The notes: generated from the sequence alone by a model not told the origin. DNA of 64,000 nucleotides from Bacteroidia bacterium (GCA_016788065.1 JAEUTI010000006.1:51016-115015), one strand, 5' to 3'. Positions 17,682-26,820 are shown, counted from the stretch's first letter. Made by a program: numbers and translations.

Positions 17682-18263
17682 ATGCAGAAAAAAGAAGTAG
17701 AAGTATTTTATCCAAAAAGCCAAACAGCCTGGAGGAAATGGTTAGAGAAAAATCATCTTTCTAAAGAGTCTGTATGGGTTGTTTTTTACAGTAAAATCTC
17801 TAAGAAGAAATCCATCAGCTGGAGCGATGCTGTGGATGTTGCGCTTTGTTTTGGATGGATCGACAGTAAGAAAATCAAAATTGATTTTGAAACTTCCCAT
17901 CAATTCTTCAGCAAACGGAAACCGAACAGCACCTGGTCAAAAATCAACAAAACCAAAGTAGAGATGCTGATTGAACACGGCCTGATGTCAGATGCAGGAT
18001 TAAAAAGTATTGAAACAGCCAAAGAAAATGGTTCCTGGACAATATTGGATGATGTTGAAGCACTAATAATACCGGCAGATCTGGAAGCAGCATTTGCTAA
18101 AAAACCAATTGCAGAAGCTTACTATCAAAGTTTAAGTAAATCAGCGAAAAAGATGCTACTATCCTGGCTTAAGTTTGCAAAAACATCTGAAACCAGAAAT
18201 AAACGTATTACGGAAATTGTAACAAGTGCGCTGCAGAAACAAAAACCGAAGCATTTGAGATAA
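17682..18263 (+). CDS. YdeI/OmpD-associated family protein
   Basis: The 193-residue cytoplasmic protein begins VEVFYPKSQTAWRKWLEKNH and contains the family signatures ESVWVVFYSK, SWSDAVDVALCFGWIDSK, FSKRKPNSTWSKINK and a helical C-terminal domain (SKSAKKMLLSWLKFAKTSETRNKRI). This is the YdeI/OmpD-associated family, sometimes called bacteriocin-protection-like; the biochemical role is unsettled. It is the last gene of the + strand accessory run. A second, DUF1801-fused relative lies at 48373-49002. Confidence 0.85.
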   Translation: MQKKEVEVFYPKSQTAWRKWLEKNHLSKESVWVVFYSKISKKKSISWSDAVDVALCFGWIDSKKIKIDFETSHQFFSKRKPNSTWSKINKTKVEMLIEHGLMSDAGLKSIETAKENGSWTILDDVEALIIPADLEAAFAKKPIAEAYYQSLSKSAKKMLLSWLKFAKTSETRNKRITEIVTSALQKQKPKHLR

Positions 18264-18379
18264 CTATACTCAAAACTTTTTATGAGTGCATTTCATAAGT
18301 GCTAAATTTCCACCAATCATTCAAATTTTTAAGATCCTAAATCTATATTTGTTTATGCTATTGAAAGGTTACCAATTTT

Positions 18380-19336
18380 TCAATACCGGTTTCCAATAGT
18401 TTCCTGAGGCAGAGAAGCTGCAATCAACTTCATATCATTTTCTGAAAGGTTCACATTAAATGCACCTAAATTTTCTTCTAAGCGGTGAATCTTTCTTGTT
18501 CCGGGAATTGCAGTAATTTGATCATTATGACTCAAAATCCAGGACAGTGCTATTTGTGCTTTAGTTGCCTCTTTTTCTGTTGCAATAGTTTCTATTACAT
18601 CTACAAAACGGATATTTTCCTTTATGGCTTCATCCGTAAACCGTGGATTGCTCAATCTGAAATCACCGGCTTCAAAATCGTCACGACTTTTATATGCTCC
18701 GGTTAAAAATCCTCTCCCAAGTGGGCTATAAGCAACAAAAGTAATTCCAAGTTCTTTACACACATCAAAGACTTCCTGCTCCGGTTCGCGGCTCCAAAGT
18801 GAAAACTCTGACTGAACTGCTGAGATTGGATGAACTGCATGGGCTCTTCGTATTGTATCAGCATTCACCTCTGAAAGTCCGATATATTTTACTTTGCCTT
18901 GCTTAACCAAATCTGCCATAGCACCAACAATCACTTCAATTTCAACATCAGGAGCCTGGCGATGCATATAATACAAATCGATTGCATCGATGCCGAGATT
19001 TGCTAAACTGTTTTCACACGCTTTTTTGATATATTCAGGCTGACCGTTTAAGCCGAGCCACTCCCCTTTTGGGCCTCTCATAACTGCAAACTTTGTAGCT
19101 AAAACTACCTGTTTCCACTTATCCCGAAATGCCCGTCCGATTAATTTTTCGTTTGCTCCCCACCCATACATATCGGCGGTATCAAAAAAATTAACCCCTA
19201 AATCAATAGCCTTATGGAGTGTTTTTACAGATTCATTCTCATCGAAAGTTCCATAGAATTCCGACATCCCCATACAGCCCAGTCCCATTCTGTTTATGTT
19301 AAGATTGCTGTTTCCAAGTATAGTTGATCGCTTCAT
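18380..19336 (-). CDS. Aldo/keto reductase
   Basis: The 318-residue (alpha/beta)8-barrel oxidoreductase has the full catalytic tetrad: D52 and Y57 in FFDTADMYG, K82 in LATKF, H125 in YYMHRQ. The C-terminal NADPH-binding segment IAAIPGTRK-like (QITAIPGTRKIHRLEENLGAF) is present. It belongs to the AKR family of YajO/YakC-type reductases; the natural carbonyl substrate is unknown. It is transcribed 88 bp downstream of the AraC gene on the same strand and is probably its regulatory target. Confidence 0.9.
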   Translation of the reverse strand: MKRSTILGNSNLNINRMGLGCMGMSEFYGTFDENESVKTLHKAIDLGVNFFDTADMYGWGANEKLIGRAFRDKWKQVVLATKFAVMRGPKGEWLGLNGQPEYIKKACENSLANLGIDAIDLYYMHRQAPDVEIEVIVGAMADLVKQGKVKYIGLSEVNADTIRRAHAVHPISAVQSEFSLWSREPEQEVFDVCKELGITFVAYSPLGRGFLTGAYKSRDDFEAGDFRLSNPRFTDEAIKENIRFVDVIETIATEKEATKAQIALSWILSHNDQITAIPGTRKIHRLEENLGAFNVNLSENDMKLIAASLPQETIGNRY

Positions 19337-19424
19337 GATAATTACCTTTATTTTGAACTACAAAAGTCACGTATGGTGACTTAAGTTTGTTTGCAAAAAA
19401 CAATCAAACTTTTGCAAAAATCAA

Positions 19425-20369
19425 TCAGCCTCTGAAATGTAAGGGAGATAAACCTGTATGTTTCTTAAAAAAATTAGAAAAATGCGCTACTTCTTCAAAT
19501 CCAAGTGTAAATGCTATTTCAGACACATTCCAATTTGTTGCCTTTAGTAAAAACCCTGCTTCTTCAGCGATACGACTATTAATAATTTCAGTAGTTGTCT
19601 TACCGGTTGTTTCTTTGAGTACTTTGTTAAGATGATTTACATGCACACCCAATGTTTGTGCAAAGTCTACAGCTGAATTCAATTGAATAGTTTGTGTAAC
19701 ACTTTCAATCGGGAATTGTCTCTCGAGCAATTCAATAAATAAAGAAGTAATTCTTTCAGAAGCATTTGTCGAGTTTTCTAAACTATCAACCGGCTTTAAT
19801 TTTTGTCCCGTATGAATGAGTTCGAGTAAATAATTCCGGATTAAATCATACTTATAGGCATAGTCTGAGGAAAGCTCTTCATCCATTCTTTTAAATATCA
19901 CTTCTATTTCCTGAAACTGGGTGTCATTCAGCTGATATACAAAATCACTTTCAGCTTTAAAAATGGGCATTTCATCTATATGGATCCCGGAATTAGATTT
20001 AGAAATAAACTCTTTTGTAAAAACACAGAAAAATCCTGATTGGTCGTTATCTTGCGGAATATACCTGTACGGGATTTTGGGAGTGGCAAAAAGAATTCCC
20101 TGCTTTTCTATCAGTACTGTTTTACCTGCAAACTCAACAATATTTTTACCTTTTATTAAACTGATCTTATAATAGAGCCTTTTATTATAGGTCATTTCAG
20201 CTTTCTTTGAATTGCTGAAATAAAACTTCTTTGTATCAAAAACATTGAAATGACCAAAACCATTTGAACCAATGTTATTTAACAAAGCATCAATCAAAGC
20301 GGAATTGTTGCCAAATATTTCTTTGTAAAACTCCCTTATACCAATATTTTTCATGTTTGCAAAATTCAA
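19425..20369 (-). CDS. AraC-family transcriptional regulator
   Basis: The 314-residue protein has a C-terminal pair of helix-turn-helix motifs (FAQTLGVHVNHLNKVLKETTG and VSEIAFTLGFEEVAHFSNFF), ending in KKHTGLSPLHFR, the AraC/XylS signature. The ~190-residue N-terminal region has a cupin-like strand-rich pattern (KTVLIEKQGILFATPKIPYRY). A second Met five codons in (MKNIGI) is an equally plausible start. Its position directly upstream of the aldo/keto reductase suggests local control of that gene. Confidence 0.9.
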   Translation of the reverse strand: MNFANMKNIGIREFYKEIFGNNSALIDALLNNIGSNGFGHFNVFDTKKFYFSNSKKAEMTYNKRLYYKISLIKGKNIVEFAGKTVLIEKQGILFATPKIPYRYIPQDNDQSGFFCVFTKEFISKSNSGIHIDEMPIFKAESDFVYQLNDTQFQEIEVIFKRMDEELSSDYAYKYDLIRNYLLELIHTGQKLKPVDSLENSTNASERITSLFIELLERQFPIESVTQTIQLNSAVDFAQTLGVHVNHLNKVLKETTGKTTTEIINSRIAEEAGFLLKATNWNVSEIAFTLGFEEVAHFSNFFKKHTGLSPLHFRG

Positions 20370-20773
20370 ATAATTACAAAGGTATCATAAATTAGTTCAC
20401 GGGTTATAATTCACAGTCACAGGGCAAATTTCTTTAAATAATTGATAATGAACATTAAGTATCAAAATAATTACACTCATCTGAAGAGCCAGTTTATATA
20501 AATTATACCCATTTTATGTGGTAAACCATACGCTTCTTTGGCAAACAATAGTTATAAATTTGAATCAGAAAAATGCAATAAAATTTGTGGTATAAAGTTT
20601 TCAGATGACCTCAACGGATACCGAATTCATTATTTAATTCAACACAAAAACGACATCATTAAATCCTGAATTTATAAATTTCGATTTTAAAGTCAGCAAA
20701 ACACAAATCACTCACAGCATTCCCTATTTGAACCCTTTAAAAGAACAAATCTTATAAATAAAGAGTTAATCCG
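20370..20773. other. Divergent intergenic region with a -7-like element
   Basis: About 400 bp between the divergent AraC and DoxX-like genes. TAAATTTG at 20555-20562 matches TAnnTTTG on the + strand, with a TTTG 14 bases upstream, shorter than the ideal 19. It would leave a leader of ~205 bases before the DoxX-like gene. No ORF or riboswitch fold was recognised. Confidence 0.4.
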
Positions 20774-21493
20774 ATGGATTTAGAAAAACAACTTGATAAA
20801 ATTCATTACAAAGTTAAATCAAACAAATGGTATCGGTATTTCGCAGTATTTAACCGAATTATATTGGCCGCGGGGTTTATTCCTTCGGGGTTGACTAAGG
20901 TATTTGATGAGCGTTTCACCTCCTTATCCGTCAAACATCCCATGGGAAATTATCTGGAATCGCTTTATCACACCGGATATTACTACCCATTTATTGGATA
21001 TGTGCAAGTGGCTGCTGCAATATTATTACTCATACCTCGAACAGCAACACTTGGAGCAGTTCTATATTTTCCAATTATTCTTAATATCTGCGTTTTGTCC
21101 CTGGCTGTTGGTTTTGATGGTTCATTAGTTACTTCACCTTTAATGGTACTTGCCAACCTTTATTTGCTTTGCTGGGATTACGACAAATTAAAATTTATTA
21201 TGCCCTTTGTCAAAAATAATGCTTCTTCCAATGGTTCATTGCAATCTGCAACAAGTAACAAGTTCCCTATAAAATTTTTTGCCGGTGTGGCCTTAACCGT
21301 AGCATTGACAATTTTAATAGTCACTAATTCCTACAACAAAAAAACAAGAAACACCTTTCAGGATTGTATCAATGACTGTAAAGATGCCAATAACACTGAG
21401 GAATGCTTAAACTTTTGTGATTGCATTCACAACCAGGGAAAATCATTTAACGAATGTGCAGAAAATTTGAGAAAAGCCAAACTAAATAAATAA
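20774..21493 (+). CDS. DoxX-like membrane protein with Cys-rich C-terminal tail
   Basis: The 239-residue protein has four transmembrane helices within residues ~25-150 in DoxX style: AAGFIPSGLTKVF, then GYYYPFIGYVQVAAAILLL, then ATLGAVLYFPIILNICVLS, then MVLANLYLLCWDYDKL. A fifth helix spans ~170-187. The last ~45 residues are hydrophilic and hold seven Cys (QDCINDCKDANNTEECLNFC, DCIHNQGKSFNECAENL). DoxX-like proteins are linked to thiol and redox balance in other bacteria. The tail is unusual and might bind metal or form disulfides outside the membrane. Confidence 0.8.
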   Translation: MDLEKQLDKIHYKVKSNKWYRYFAVFNRIILAAGFIPSGLTKVFDERFTSLSVKHPMGNYLESLYHTGYYYPFIGYVQVAAAILLLIPRTATLGAVLYFPIILNICVLSLAVGFDGSLVTSPLMVLANLYLLCWDYDKLKFIMPFVKNNASSNGSLQSATSNKFPIKFFAGVALTVALTILIVTNSYNKKTRNTFQDCINDCKDANNTEECLNFCDCIHNQGKSFNECAENLRKAKLNK

Positions 21494-21626
21494 AGATTGG
21501 ATAGTTGCAAATCGTTTGAATTCATCCAGGAAATGAATTTGTAAATTATTTTTAATTTTGGCAGCTTCGAATCTTGGGTAACTTTCAAACAAATTACCTC
21601 TGTATTCTTCTCAATAAATAAGTTTT

Positions 21627-22346
21627 ATGAAGATTTTACATAAAATTTCAACTCTGGTTTTTGTTATCTGTATATTAAGTATAATTCCAACAAAGGCACA
21701 ATTCCCTCCATTCACAAAATGGTATCAAAATCCATTAGGTTTTAAGCCTGTAAACCTGCATACCGTAAACGGCTTAATTATTCCCGCGGTGGCAGCAACA
21801 ACAATTTTGCTTTTAACTAAGAATGAACAGGAGCTATCAAACAAATTTGCGTTTCACACCGATTTTGGAGCTTCATTCGGTTATTACGCAAGCAAGACAA
21901 CTGTTATGGAAAATAATTTGGGAGTATTGTATCAAGCGAGGAAGTATATGGCAATTGGTTCAGAGGTTTCGACTGTGATTGTCTCAGACGACATAAATAA
22001 CACCTGGGGATTAGGAATAAGACCTTTCGTCAGGTTTTACCCGATTCATAAGGACCATTTTAAGTTATTTTTCCAGAGTGGAGCCGGTCTGATCCTGTTT
22101 GCTCAAAATTTTCCACAGCCATCCGGCTTTTTTGGAGATTACAGGGAAGGGACAAAACTCAATGGAAGTCCGAAATACGGCATCGGAACCGAATTTAAAA
22201 TCAATGAACAATTTTCCGGTTATGTTGGACTATGGCATATACATTTCTCTAACGGTGATCACTCTGGTTACGAAAGAAATCCCGGCCATGATAGCAACGG
22301 AATTTCAGTTGGAATTATTTACAAATCCTCCAACACCAAAAATTAA
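21627..22346 (+). CDS. PagL-like acyloxyacyl hydrolase (lipid A deacylase family)
   Basis: The 239-residue protein has an N-terminal signal peptide (to about PTKAQ) and alternating amphipathic strands typical of a small outer-membrane barrel. Near the C-terminus HIHFSNGDHSG (H206, S208, N209) followed by NPGHDSNGISVGIIY matches the acyloxyacyl hydrolase/PagL signature, in which His and Ser of H-x-S-N act in ester cleavage. The expected role is removal of an acyl chain from lipid A in the outer membrane. It may be co-transcribed with the following lipoprotein (110 bp). Confidence 0.8.
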   Translation: MKILHKISTLVFVICILSIIPTKAQFPPFTKWYQNPLGFKPVNLHTVNGLIIPAVAATTILLLTKNEQELSNKFAFHTDFGASFGYYASKTTVMENNLGVLYQARKYMAIGSEVSTVIVSDDINNTWGLGIRPFVRFYPIHKDHFKLFFQSGAGLILFAQNFPQPSGFFGDYREGTKLNGSPKYGIGTEFKINEQFSGYVGLWHIHFSNGDHSGYERNPGHDSNGISVGIIYKSSNTKN

Positions 22347-22455
22347 CAATGTCACTTGCCAAATCTTTTTAATTTGGAACCTATAGGATTTAATTGTATT
22401 TTTCTGAGACATTTTATGGCAAATCCATTTCTTAGTCACCAATCCAAAAATTAGC

Positions 22456-23370
22456 ATGACAAATAAGATTCAGTTCCTCTTCTTGACTACCAGCTTCCTA
22501 TCAGCTTGCAGCTTTAACAGCATGTATCTGCAACCTACAGAGCTTCCGGAAATACCACCCGGCAAGGAAAAGGTCAGTATTACTTCAAAAACTAAATTTG
22601 ATACGACTCTCGTAGAGTTTAACACTAAAACTTTGCAACCGACTTTTTTGAAATCCAACAATGACACCATCAATTTTGACTTTACAATAGAAAGCGTTGT
22701 TTTTAAAAGCTCTAGCGGGAATAATCTTAATGGTTGGCTGATAAAACCTAAAAACATAACTCCAACAACTACTTTACTTCATTTTCATGGCAATGCAGGC
22801 TTTATATTAAGCCAATATCAAGCCATTACACCTTTGTTAAAATTTGGATTTCAAGCTTTTGTTTTTGATTATAGCGGTTTTGGTTTTTCGGAAGGCAAAG
22901 CAACCAGAGACAATGTACTACTTGACGGAAATTCTGCACTGACCTATATAAAAAGCAGGGAAGATGTGAAAGGAACCAAATTAATAATCTATGGACAATC
23001 GCTAGGCGGACACTTAGCCACAGTTGTTGCAGAACAACGGCAAGCCGACATAGATGCATTGGTAATTGAAGGTTCATTTTCGTCACACAAAGACATTGCA
23101 GCAGAAACGGCCGGCTTTTTTGGACGAATACTTGTGAGTGAAAAATATTCCGCTTATAAATCCATTCAGGAATATAAGAAACCACTATTAGTAATTCATA
23201 GCACAGAAGACGAAATAATCCCCTTTGAAATGGGTCAGAAAATATTTGAACATGCAAATACTCCAAAAGAATTTTATGAAATAAAAAAGTGCCATATATG
23301 CGGACCCGAATTTTACGCAGATAGTATTTCCCAGAAAATTATTAATCTGCTGAATATGAGTGAGCAGTAG
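22456..23370 (+). CDS. Alpha/beta-hydrolase lipoprotein
   Basis: The 304-residue protein has a lipobox at FLSAC (Cys ~18), so it is anchored in the envelope. The hydrolase core shows the oxyanion strand [10 protein letters not shown], nucleophile elbow GQSLGG (S182), acid D252 in HSTEDEIIP and H280 in KKCHICGPE, the order of BEM46/YfhR-type serine hydrolases. The last codons (…MSEQ-stop) already lie inside the AGTGAGCAGTAG repeat that begins here, so the native C-terminus may have been altered when the repeat expanded. Confidence 0.85.
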   Translation: MTNKIQFLFLTTSFLSACSFNSMYLQPTELPEIPPGKEKVSITSKTKFDTTLVEFNTKTLQPTFLKSNNDTINFDFTIESVVFKSSSGNNLNGWLIKPKNITPTTTLLHFHGNAGFILSQYQAITPLLKFGFQAFVFDYSGFGFSEGKATRDNVLLDGNSALTYIKSREDVKGTKLIIYGQSLGGHLATVVAEQRQADIDALVIEGSFSSHKDIAAETAGFFGRILVSEKYSAYKSIQEYKKPLLVIHSTEDEIIPFEMGQKIFEHANTPKEFYEIKKCHICGPEFYADSISQKIINLLNMSEQ

Positions 23371-23476
23371 GCAGTAAGCAGTGAGCAGTAAGCAGTGAAA
23401 AGTAAGCAGTGATCAGTAAGCAGTAAGCAGTGAGAAGTAAGCAGTAAGCAGTAAGCAGTAAGCAGTGATCAGTGAT
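23358..23476. repeat. Short tandem repeat, AGTAAGCAGTGAGC type
   Basis: An irregular tandem array of AGTAAGC, AGTGAGC and AGTGATC heptamers (~16 units). It starts in the last codons of the hydrolase gene and supplies its stop codon. No equal-length spacers separate the units, so this is not a CRISPR array. Confidence 0.85.
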
Positions 23477-23689
23477 CAAATTTCGAGATTTCGTTTTTCA
23501 CATATGATTTATTTTGCAGCTCAGAATGGTTCTAGTTCATCATTCTCATGATAATTTTATTGAATAGTGAGTAACAAGAATTGCAAAGTGAATAATGACA
23601 TTGTAGTCGACCACAATCTATTTCTGAGCACTCATCAATTTAGCATCTATAATTTATAATTTATCATCTCAACGAAATTTTCATTCTGA

Positions 23690-24625
23690 GCAGCTAATCC
23701 TTAATTCTTAATTCTTAATCCTTAATCCCTTTGCCTCATCCCCTACCCTTCTCCTGCATGGGCATTTCGTTTTTCACAAATATCTTTTGCAGGAGAAGGG
23801 AGTTGGACAGAATGGGAATGGGAATGGGAATGGAAACAGAATGAGAATGAGAATGAGAACGACGAATTTTCTTCTGAGCAACTACAAAAAAACCTTAATC
23901 CTTAATCCTTAATCCTTATTCCTTAATTTTTAACCCTTCTCCCCTCTCCAGCTAAAAAATGTTTTTTCAGAGACCGATAAAATTGCTGGAGAGGGGCCGG
24001 GGGTGAGGTAGAATGGGAATGGAAACAGAATGAGAATGAGAATGGGAATGAGAATGAGAACGACGAATTTTTTTCTGAGCAACTACAAAAATTCCTTAAT
24101 CCTTAATCCTTAATCCTTAATTTTTAACCCTTCTCCCCTCTCCAGCTAAAAATGTTTTTTTTTCGGAGACCGATAAAATTGCTGGAGAGGGGCCGGGGGT
24201 GAGGTAGAATGGGAATGGGAACAGAATGAGAATGAGAACGAGAACAAGAACGAGAACGACGAATTTTCTTCTGAGCAACTACAAAATAATCCTTAATTCT
24301 TAATCCTTATTCCTTAATTTTTAACCCTTCTCCCCTCTCCAGCTAAAAATGTTTTTTCGGAGACCGATAAAATTGCTGGAGAGGGGCCGGGGGTGAGGTA
24401 GAATGGGAACAGAATGAGAATGAGAACGGGAGTGAAAGTGAGAACGGGTGAGAGGTGCTGAGACAGAAACGCAATTTTCACTTGCATTTAAACCTATCAA
24501 AATAATCATGTAAATCACTTAAATCATGGTCGGGAATGAGAACGAGAACGACGAATTTTCTTCTGAGCAACTACAAAATAATCCTTAATCCTTAATCCTT
24601 AATCCTTAATCCTTAATCCTTAATC
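23690..24625. repeat. Compound direct repeat block with long hairpins
   Basis: Units of ~190 bp are repeated about three times plus partial copies. Each contains (i) AATCCTTAATCCTT runs, (ii) a palindrome CCCCTCTCCAGC … GCTGGAGAGGGG with a ~40-base loop holding GAGACCGATAAAAT (near 23940, 24130 and 24325), (iii) GGGAATGAGAATG hexamer tracts and (iv) ACGACGAATTTTCTTCTGAGCAACTAC. A variant first unit near 23750-23805 uses CCCTTCTCCTGCA … TGCAGGAGAAGGG. The block is non-coding. Related pieces in reverse orientation occur at 30285-30570. Confidence 0.85.
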
Positions 24626-24666
24626 AAAAAAAATCTCCTTGCTTACGGGCAAGGAGATTTTTTTTA
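24626..24666. terminator. Rho-independent terminator
   Basis: AAATCTCCTTGC, short loop, GCAAGGAGATTT flanked by A-run and T-run. It ends the minus-strand repeat-protein gene and could also stop + strand transcripts from the repeat block. Confidence 0.85.
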
Positions 24667-24668
24667 AA

Positions 24669-25847
24669 CTATCGCGGGCGACTTTGTTTATCTTTCGATG
24701 GTTGTGCCGGACGGGAAGGAGATCGTGCGGGTTGACTTGGTCGCGTTTGTTGTTTCGGTGTTACCTGTTGCGAGTTATTGGGACGGGTACCGGGCTTTAC
24801 TGTTGGTCGTGTACCGGGTTTTGTTTGTGGACGTGTTCCGGGTTGTACATCGGGACGGGTGCCGGGCTTAGTTTGTGGACGGGTGCCTGGTTTTACTTCG
24901 GGCCGAGTGCCGGGTTTTGTTTGTGGACGACTGTCGGGTTTAACATCCGGACGAGAAGGACGACCTGGTTTTACCGCATCGTTAGTACCGGGACGACCTG
25001 GTCGCACCGCATTCATATTTGTTCCGGGACGTGCAGGACGAGTTGCTTGAGTTGCTTTGTAATGAGCTCTTGCATCACGGTATCTTTCTGTAACCTGTGC
25101 CGAACGATTTCTTCGTGGTGCATACACCTGGTTTGCATAAGTTGTGCGGTGATAATCGGCATAATGATAATGATGGTGATAATGGTAGCAACTCATATAA
25201 TGATATCTCCAGGGCATCGGTCTCCATGGACTCCACCATACTGGATAATAATCCCAGTACCATGGAGAAACCCAAACTACATACGCAGGAGCATAAAGGA
25301 ATTGGATACTCGGCCAGTACCATACATTAAAATAAATTCCGGGATAACCTGGGGAATACGCTGAAGGACCACGTTTACTGTCGCCTTTATCTGCAGGTTC
25401 AACGTTTTCGGCAGGCTCAACAATTGTTGTTTCACCATATAAATCTTCATCACCTAAAATTTGTAACATAGCTGATGATTCGCCATCTTTTTCAATCTCA
25501 ATCACTGCCACATCCTGAGATTCAGTTTTATTTACAGCAACCTGCAAAACAATTGCATGAGCCTGATCTTTAACATTGTCGATAACCCGGATGTAATCGG
25601 TCTTGTTATTACCATCCAGATCCAGGTTGTTCACATCATTATCTTTGGAGTTAAGCTTTTTCTCAAAATCTTCAAGTGATTTTGATTCTTTGAATAAAGC
25701 TAATGCTCCCTGAAGACTGAAATTATCGCCGGGGAGACCGGTACTGTCGGCTAGATTAACCTCTTGTTTTTCCTGCGCCGGGGCAATACTCCAAATCAGT
25801 ATCAGACTGAAGATTGCCGCAAATTGAATCGCTTTCATGGTTTTCAT
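24669..25847 (-). CDS. Secreted protein with Tyr/His/Trp-rich middle and PGTRP repeats
   Basis: The 392-residue protein has a signal peptide (to about APAQ). The N-terminal ~130 residues form a domain with VNNLDLDGNNKTDYIRVID and a strand-rich core. Residues ~165-215 are extremely aromatic (WYWPSIQFLYAPAYVVWVSP, then WYWDYYPVWWSPW, then YHYHHHYHYADYH). The C-terminal ~150 residues are low-complexity, with tandem PGTRPxxK units (PGTRPQTK, PGTRPEVK, PGTRPDVQ). The basic tail could bind peptidoglycan, DNA or the cell surface; function unknown. Antisense open frames here are shadows of the repeats. Confidence 0.8.
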   Translation of the reverse strand: MKTMKAIQFAAIFSLILIWSIAPAQEKQEVNLADSTGLPGDNFSLQGALALFKESKSLEDFEKKLNSKDNDVNNLDLDGNNKTDYIRVIDNVKDQAHAIVLQVAVNKTESQDVAVIEIEKDGESSAMLQILGDEDLYGETTIVEPAENVEPADKGDSKRGPSAYSPGYPGIYFNVWYWPSIQFLYAPAYVVWVSPWYWDYYPVWWSPWRPMPWRYHYMSCYHYHHHYHYADYHRTTYANQVYAPRRNRSAQVTERYRDARAHYKATQATRPARPGTNMNAVRPGRPGTNDAVKPGRPSRPDVKPDSRPQTKPGTRPEVKPGTRPQTKPGTRPDVQPGTRPQTKPGTRPTVKPGTRPNNSQQVTPKQQTRPSQPARSPSRPAQPSKDKQSRPR

Positions 25848-26179
25848 TTTGTTATTTGATTATGTTAAAGGTACTAAGTTTAAAAGGCAAAACTGATGAT
25901 GGAAGTCATGAACGACGGCAGAAAATCAAGTACCATGCCATTTTAATTTACAATCATATCTTATTGATATTCTGCATTTTAAAATTGCTAACTCCAAATT
26001 AAAGAGCAATTTCACAAATTATTATGTGCTCTTTAACAATACTTAAATGTTGCTATTAATAACAATATCAGGCAATTAATATTTAAAAAAACACCGGTAT
26101 ATTCCAAAAAGTCCTTATATTTATTTACAAAATGCGTAAAATTGCAGTTACCAGGAATTTTAAAACTAAAAAACTCACT
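25848..26179. other. Divergent intergenic region
   Basis: About 330 bp between the divergent PGTRP-repeat gene and the P460-like lipoprotein gene. It is A+T-rich and must hold both promoters, but I see no clear consensus element, terminator or repeat. Confidence 0.5.
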
Positions 26180-26710
26180 ATGAAAAACTCTACCACTTTG
26201 TTCATGCTGTGCATGATTTTAGCGGGAGCTATGGTTATTCAGGCATGTAAAGATGACGATGAAGAAACCAACACTCCTGCACCACAAGAATTTGTTGCAA
26301 ACAGCACTACCTTTCAGGATTTTGAAAACTGGTCATTGGATGCAGTGAATGTTGGGCCTAGTCCATCACTCGGATCGGGGCATGCAGGAAATGATTCTAC
26401 TGTAACCCGCAATGTTTACTTCAACAATGGGCAAGATCGTGTTAACGGAACTTATCCTATAGGAACAATCATTGCTAAGCGTTCAACCAATCCCGCAGGT
26501 ACAGTTGATGAAATTGTAGGAATGGCAAAAAGAGGAAACGGATTTAACACCGCTGCCGGCAACTGGGAGTGGTTTATGTTAAATGTAAATGGCACCATTG
26601 CCGTTGACAGTACAGGAACTGAATTACGCGGAGGTGCAAATTTTATGGGCGGCTCCTGTAACGGTTGTCACGCATCAGCATCCGCAAACGACTTTACATT
26701 TTCCAAATAA
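26180..26710 (+). CDS. Cytochrome P460-like c-type heme lipoprotein
   Basis: The protein is 176 residues from the ATG that begins a lipoprotein signal (MKNSTTLFMLCMILAGAMVIQAC, lipobox I-Q-A-C); an upstream ATG at 26132 adds 16 basic residues and is less likely. The C-terminal half follows cytochrome P460 architecture: YPIGTIIAKR, GMAKRGNGFN, WEWFML and a terminal CNGCH heme-attachment motif. It should carry one covalent heme c on the periplasmic side or outer membrane. A strong terminator follows, so it is a single-gene unit. Confidence 0.85.
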   Translation: MKNSTTLFMLCMILAGAMVIQACKDDDEETNTPAPQEFVANSTTFQDFENWSLDAVNVGPSPSLGSGHAGNDSTVTRNVYFNNGQDRVNGTYPIGTIIAKRSTNPAGTVDEIVGMAKRGNGFNTAAGNWEWFMLNVNGTIAVDSTGTELRGGANFMGGSCNGCHASASANDFTFSK

Positions 26711-26734
26711 CTATACACTCTAACCACAAGTGAG

Positions 26735-26762
26735 GCGACCGGTAAACCGGTCGCTTTTTTTA
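26735..26762 (+). terminator. Rho-independent terminator
   Basis: GCGACCGGT, AA, ACCGGTCGC followed by eight T, 25 bp after the P460-like gene. Confidence 0.9.
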
Positions 26763-26771
26763 ATTTAAATT

Positions 26772-26820
26772 GGGTGAAAGTCCCATTTTTTTGGGTGAAT
26801 GTTCCATTTAAAAGGGTGAA
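26772..26820 (+). promoter_or_regulatory. Three direct repeats at exact 21-bp spacing (candidate operator)
   Basis: GGGTGAA occurs at 26772, 26793 and 26814, each start exactly 21 bp from the next. The first two units also share the following bases (AAGTCCCATTT / ATGTTCCATTT). Two helical turns per unit place all sites on one DNA face, as for LytTR-type regulators. The array lies ~190 bp upstream of the metalloprotease gene. Confidence 0.6.

Noticed and set aside
23358..23476. CRISPR array
   Set aside because: Units are 7-14 bp with no spacers of constant length and no cas genes in the window.
24639..25364. Long + strand open frames opposite the PGTRP-repeat gene
   Set aside because: They are the antisense reading of the repeats. 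The minus frame has a signal peptide, a promoter-side start and a terminator.
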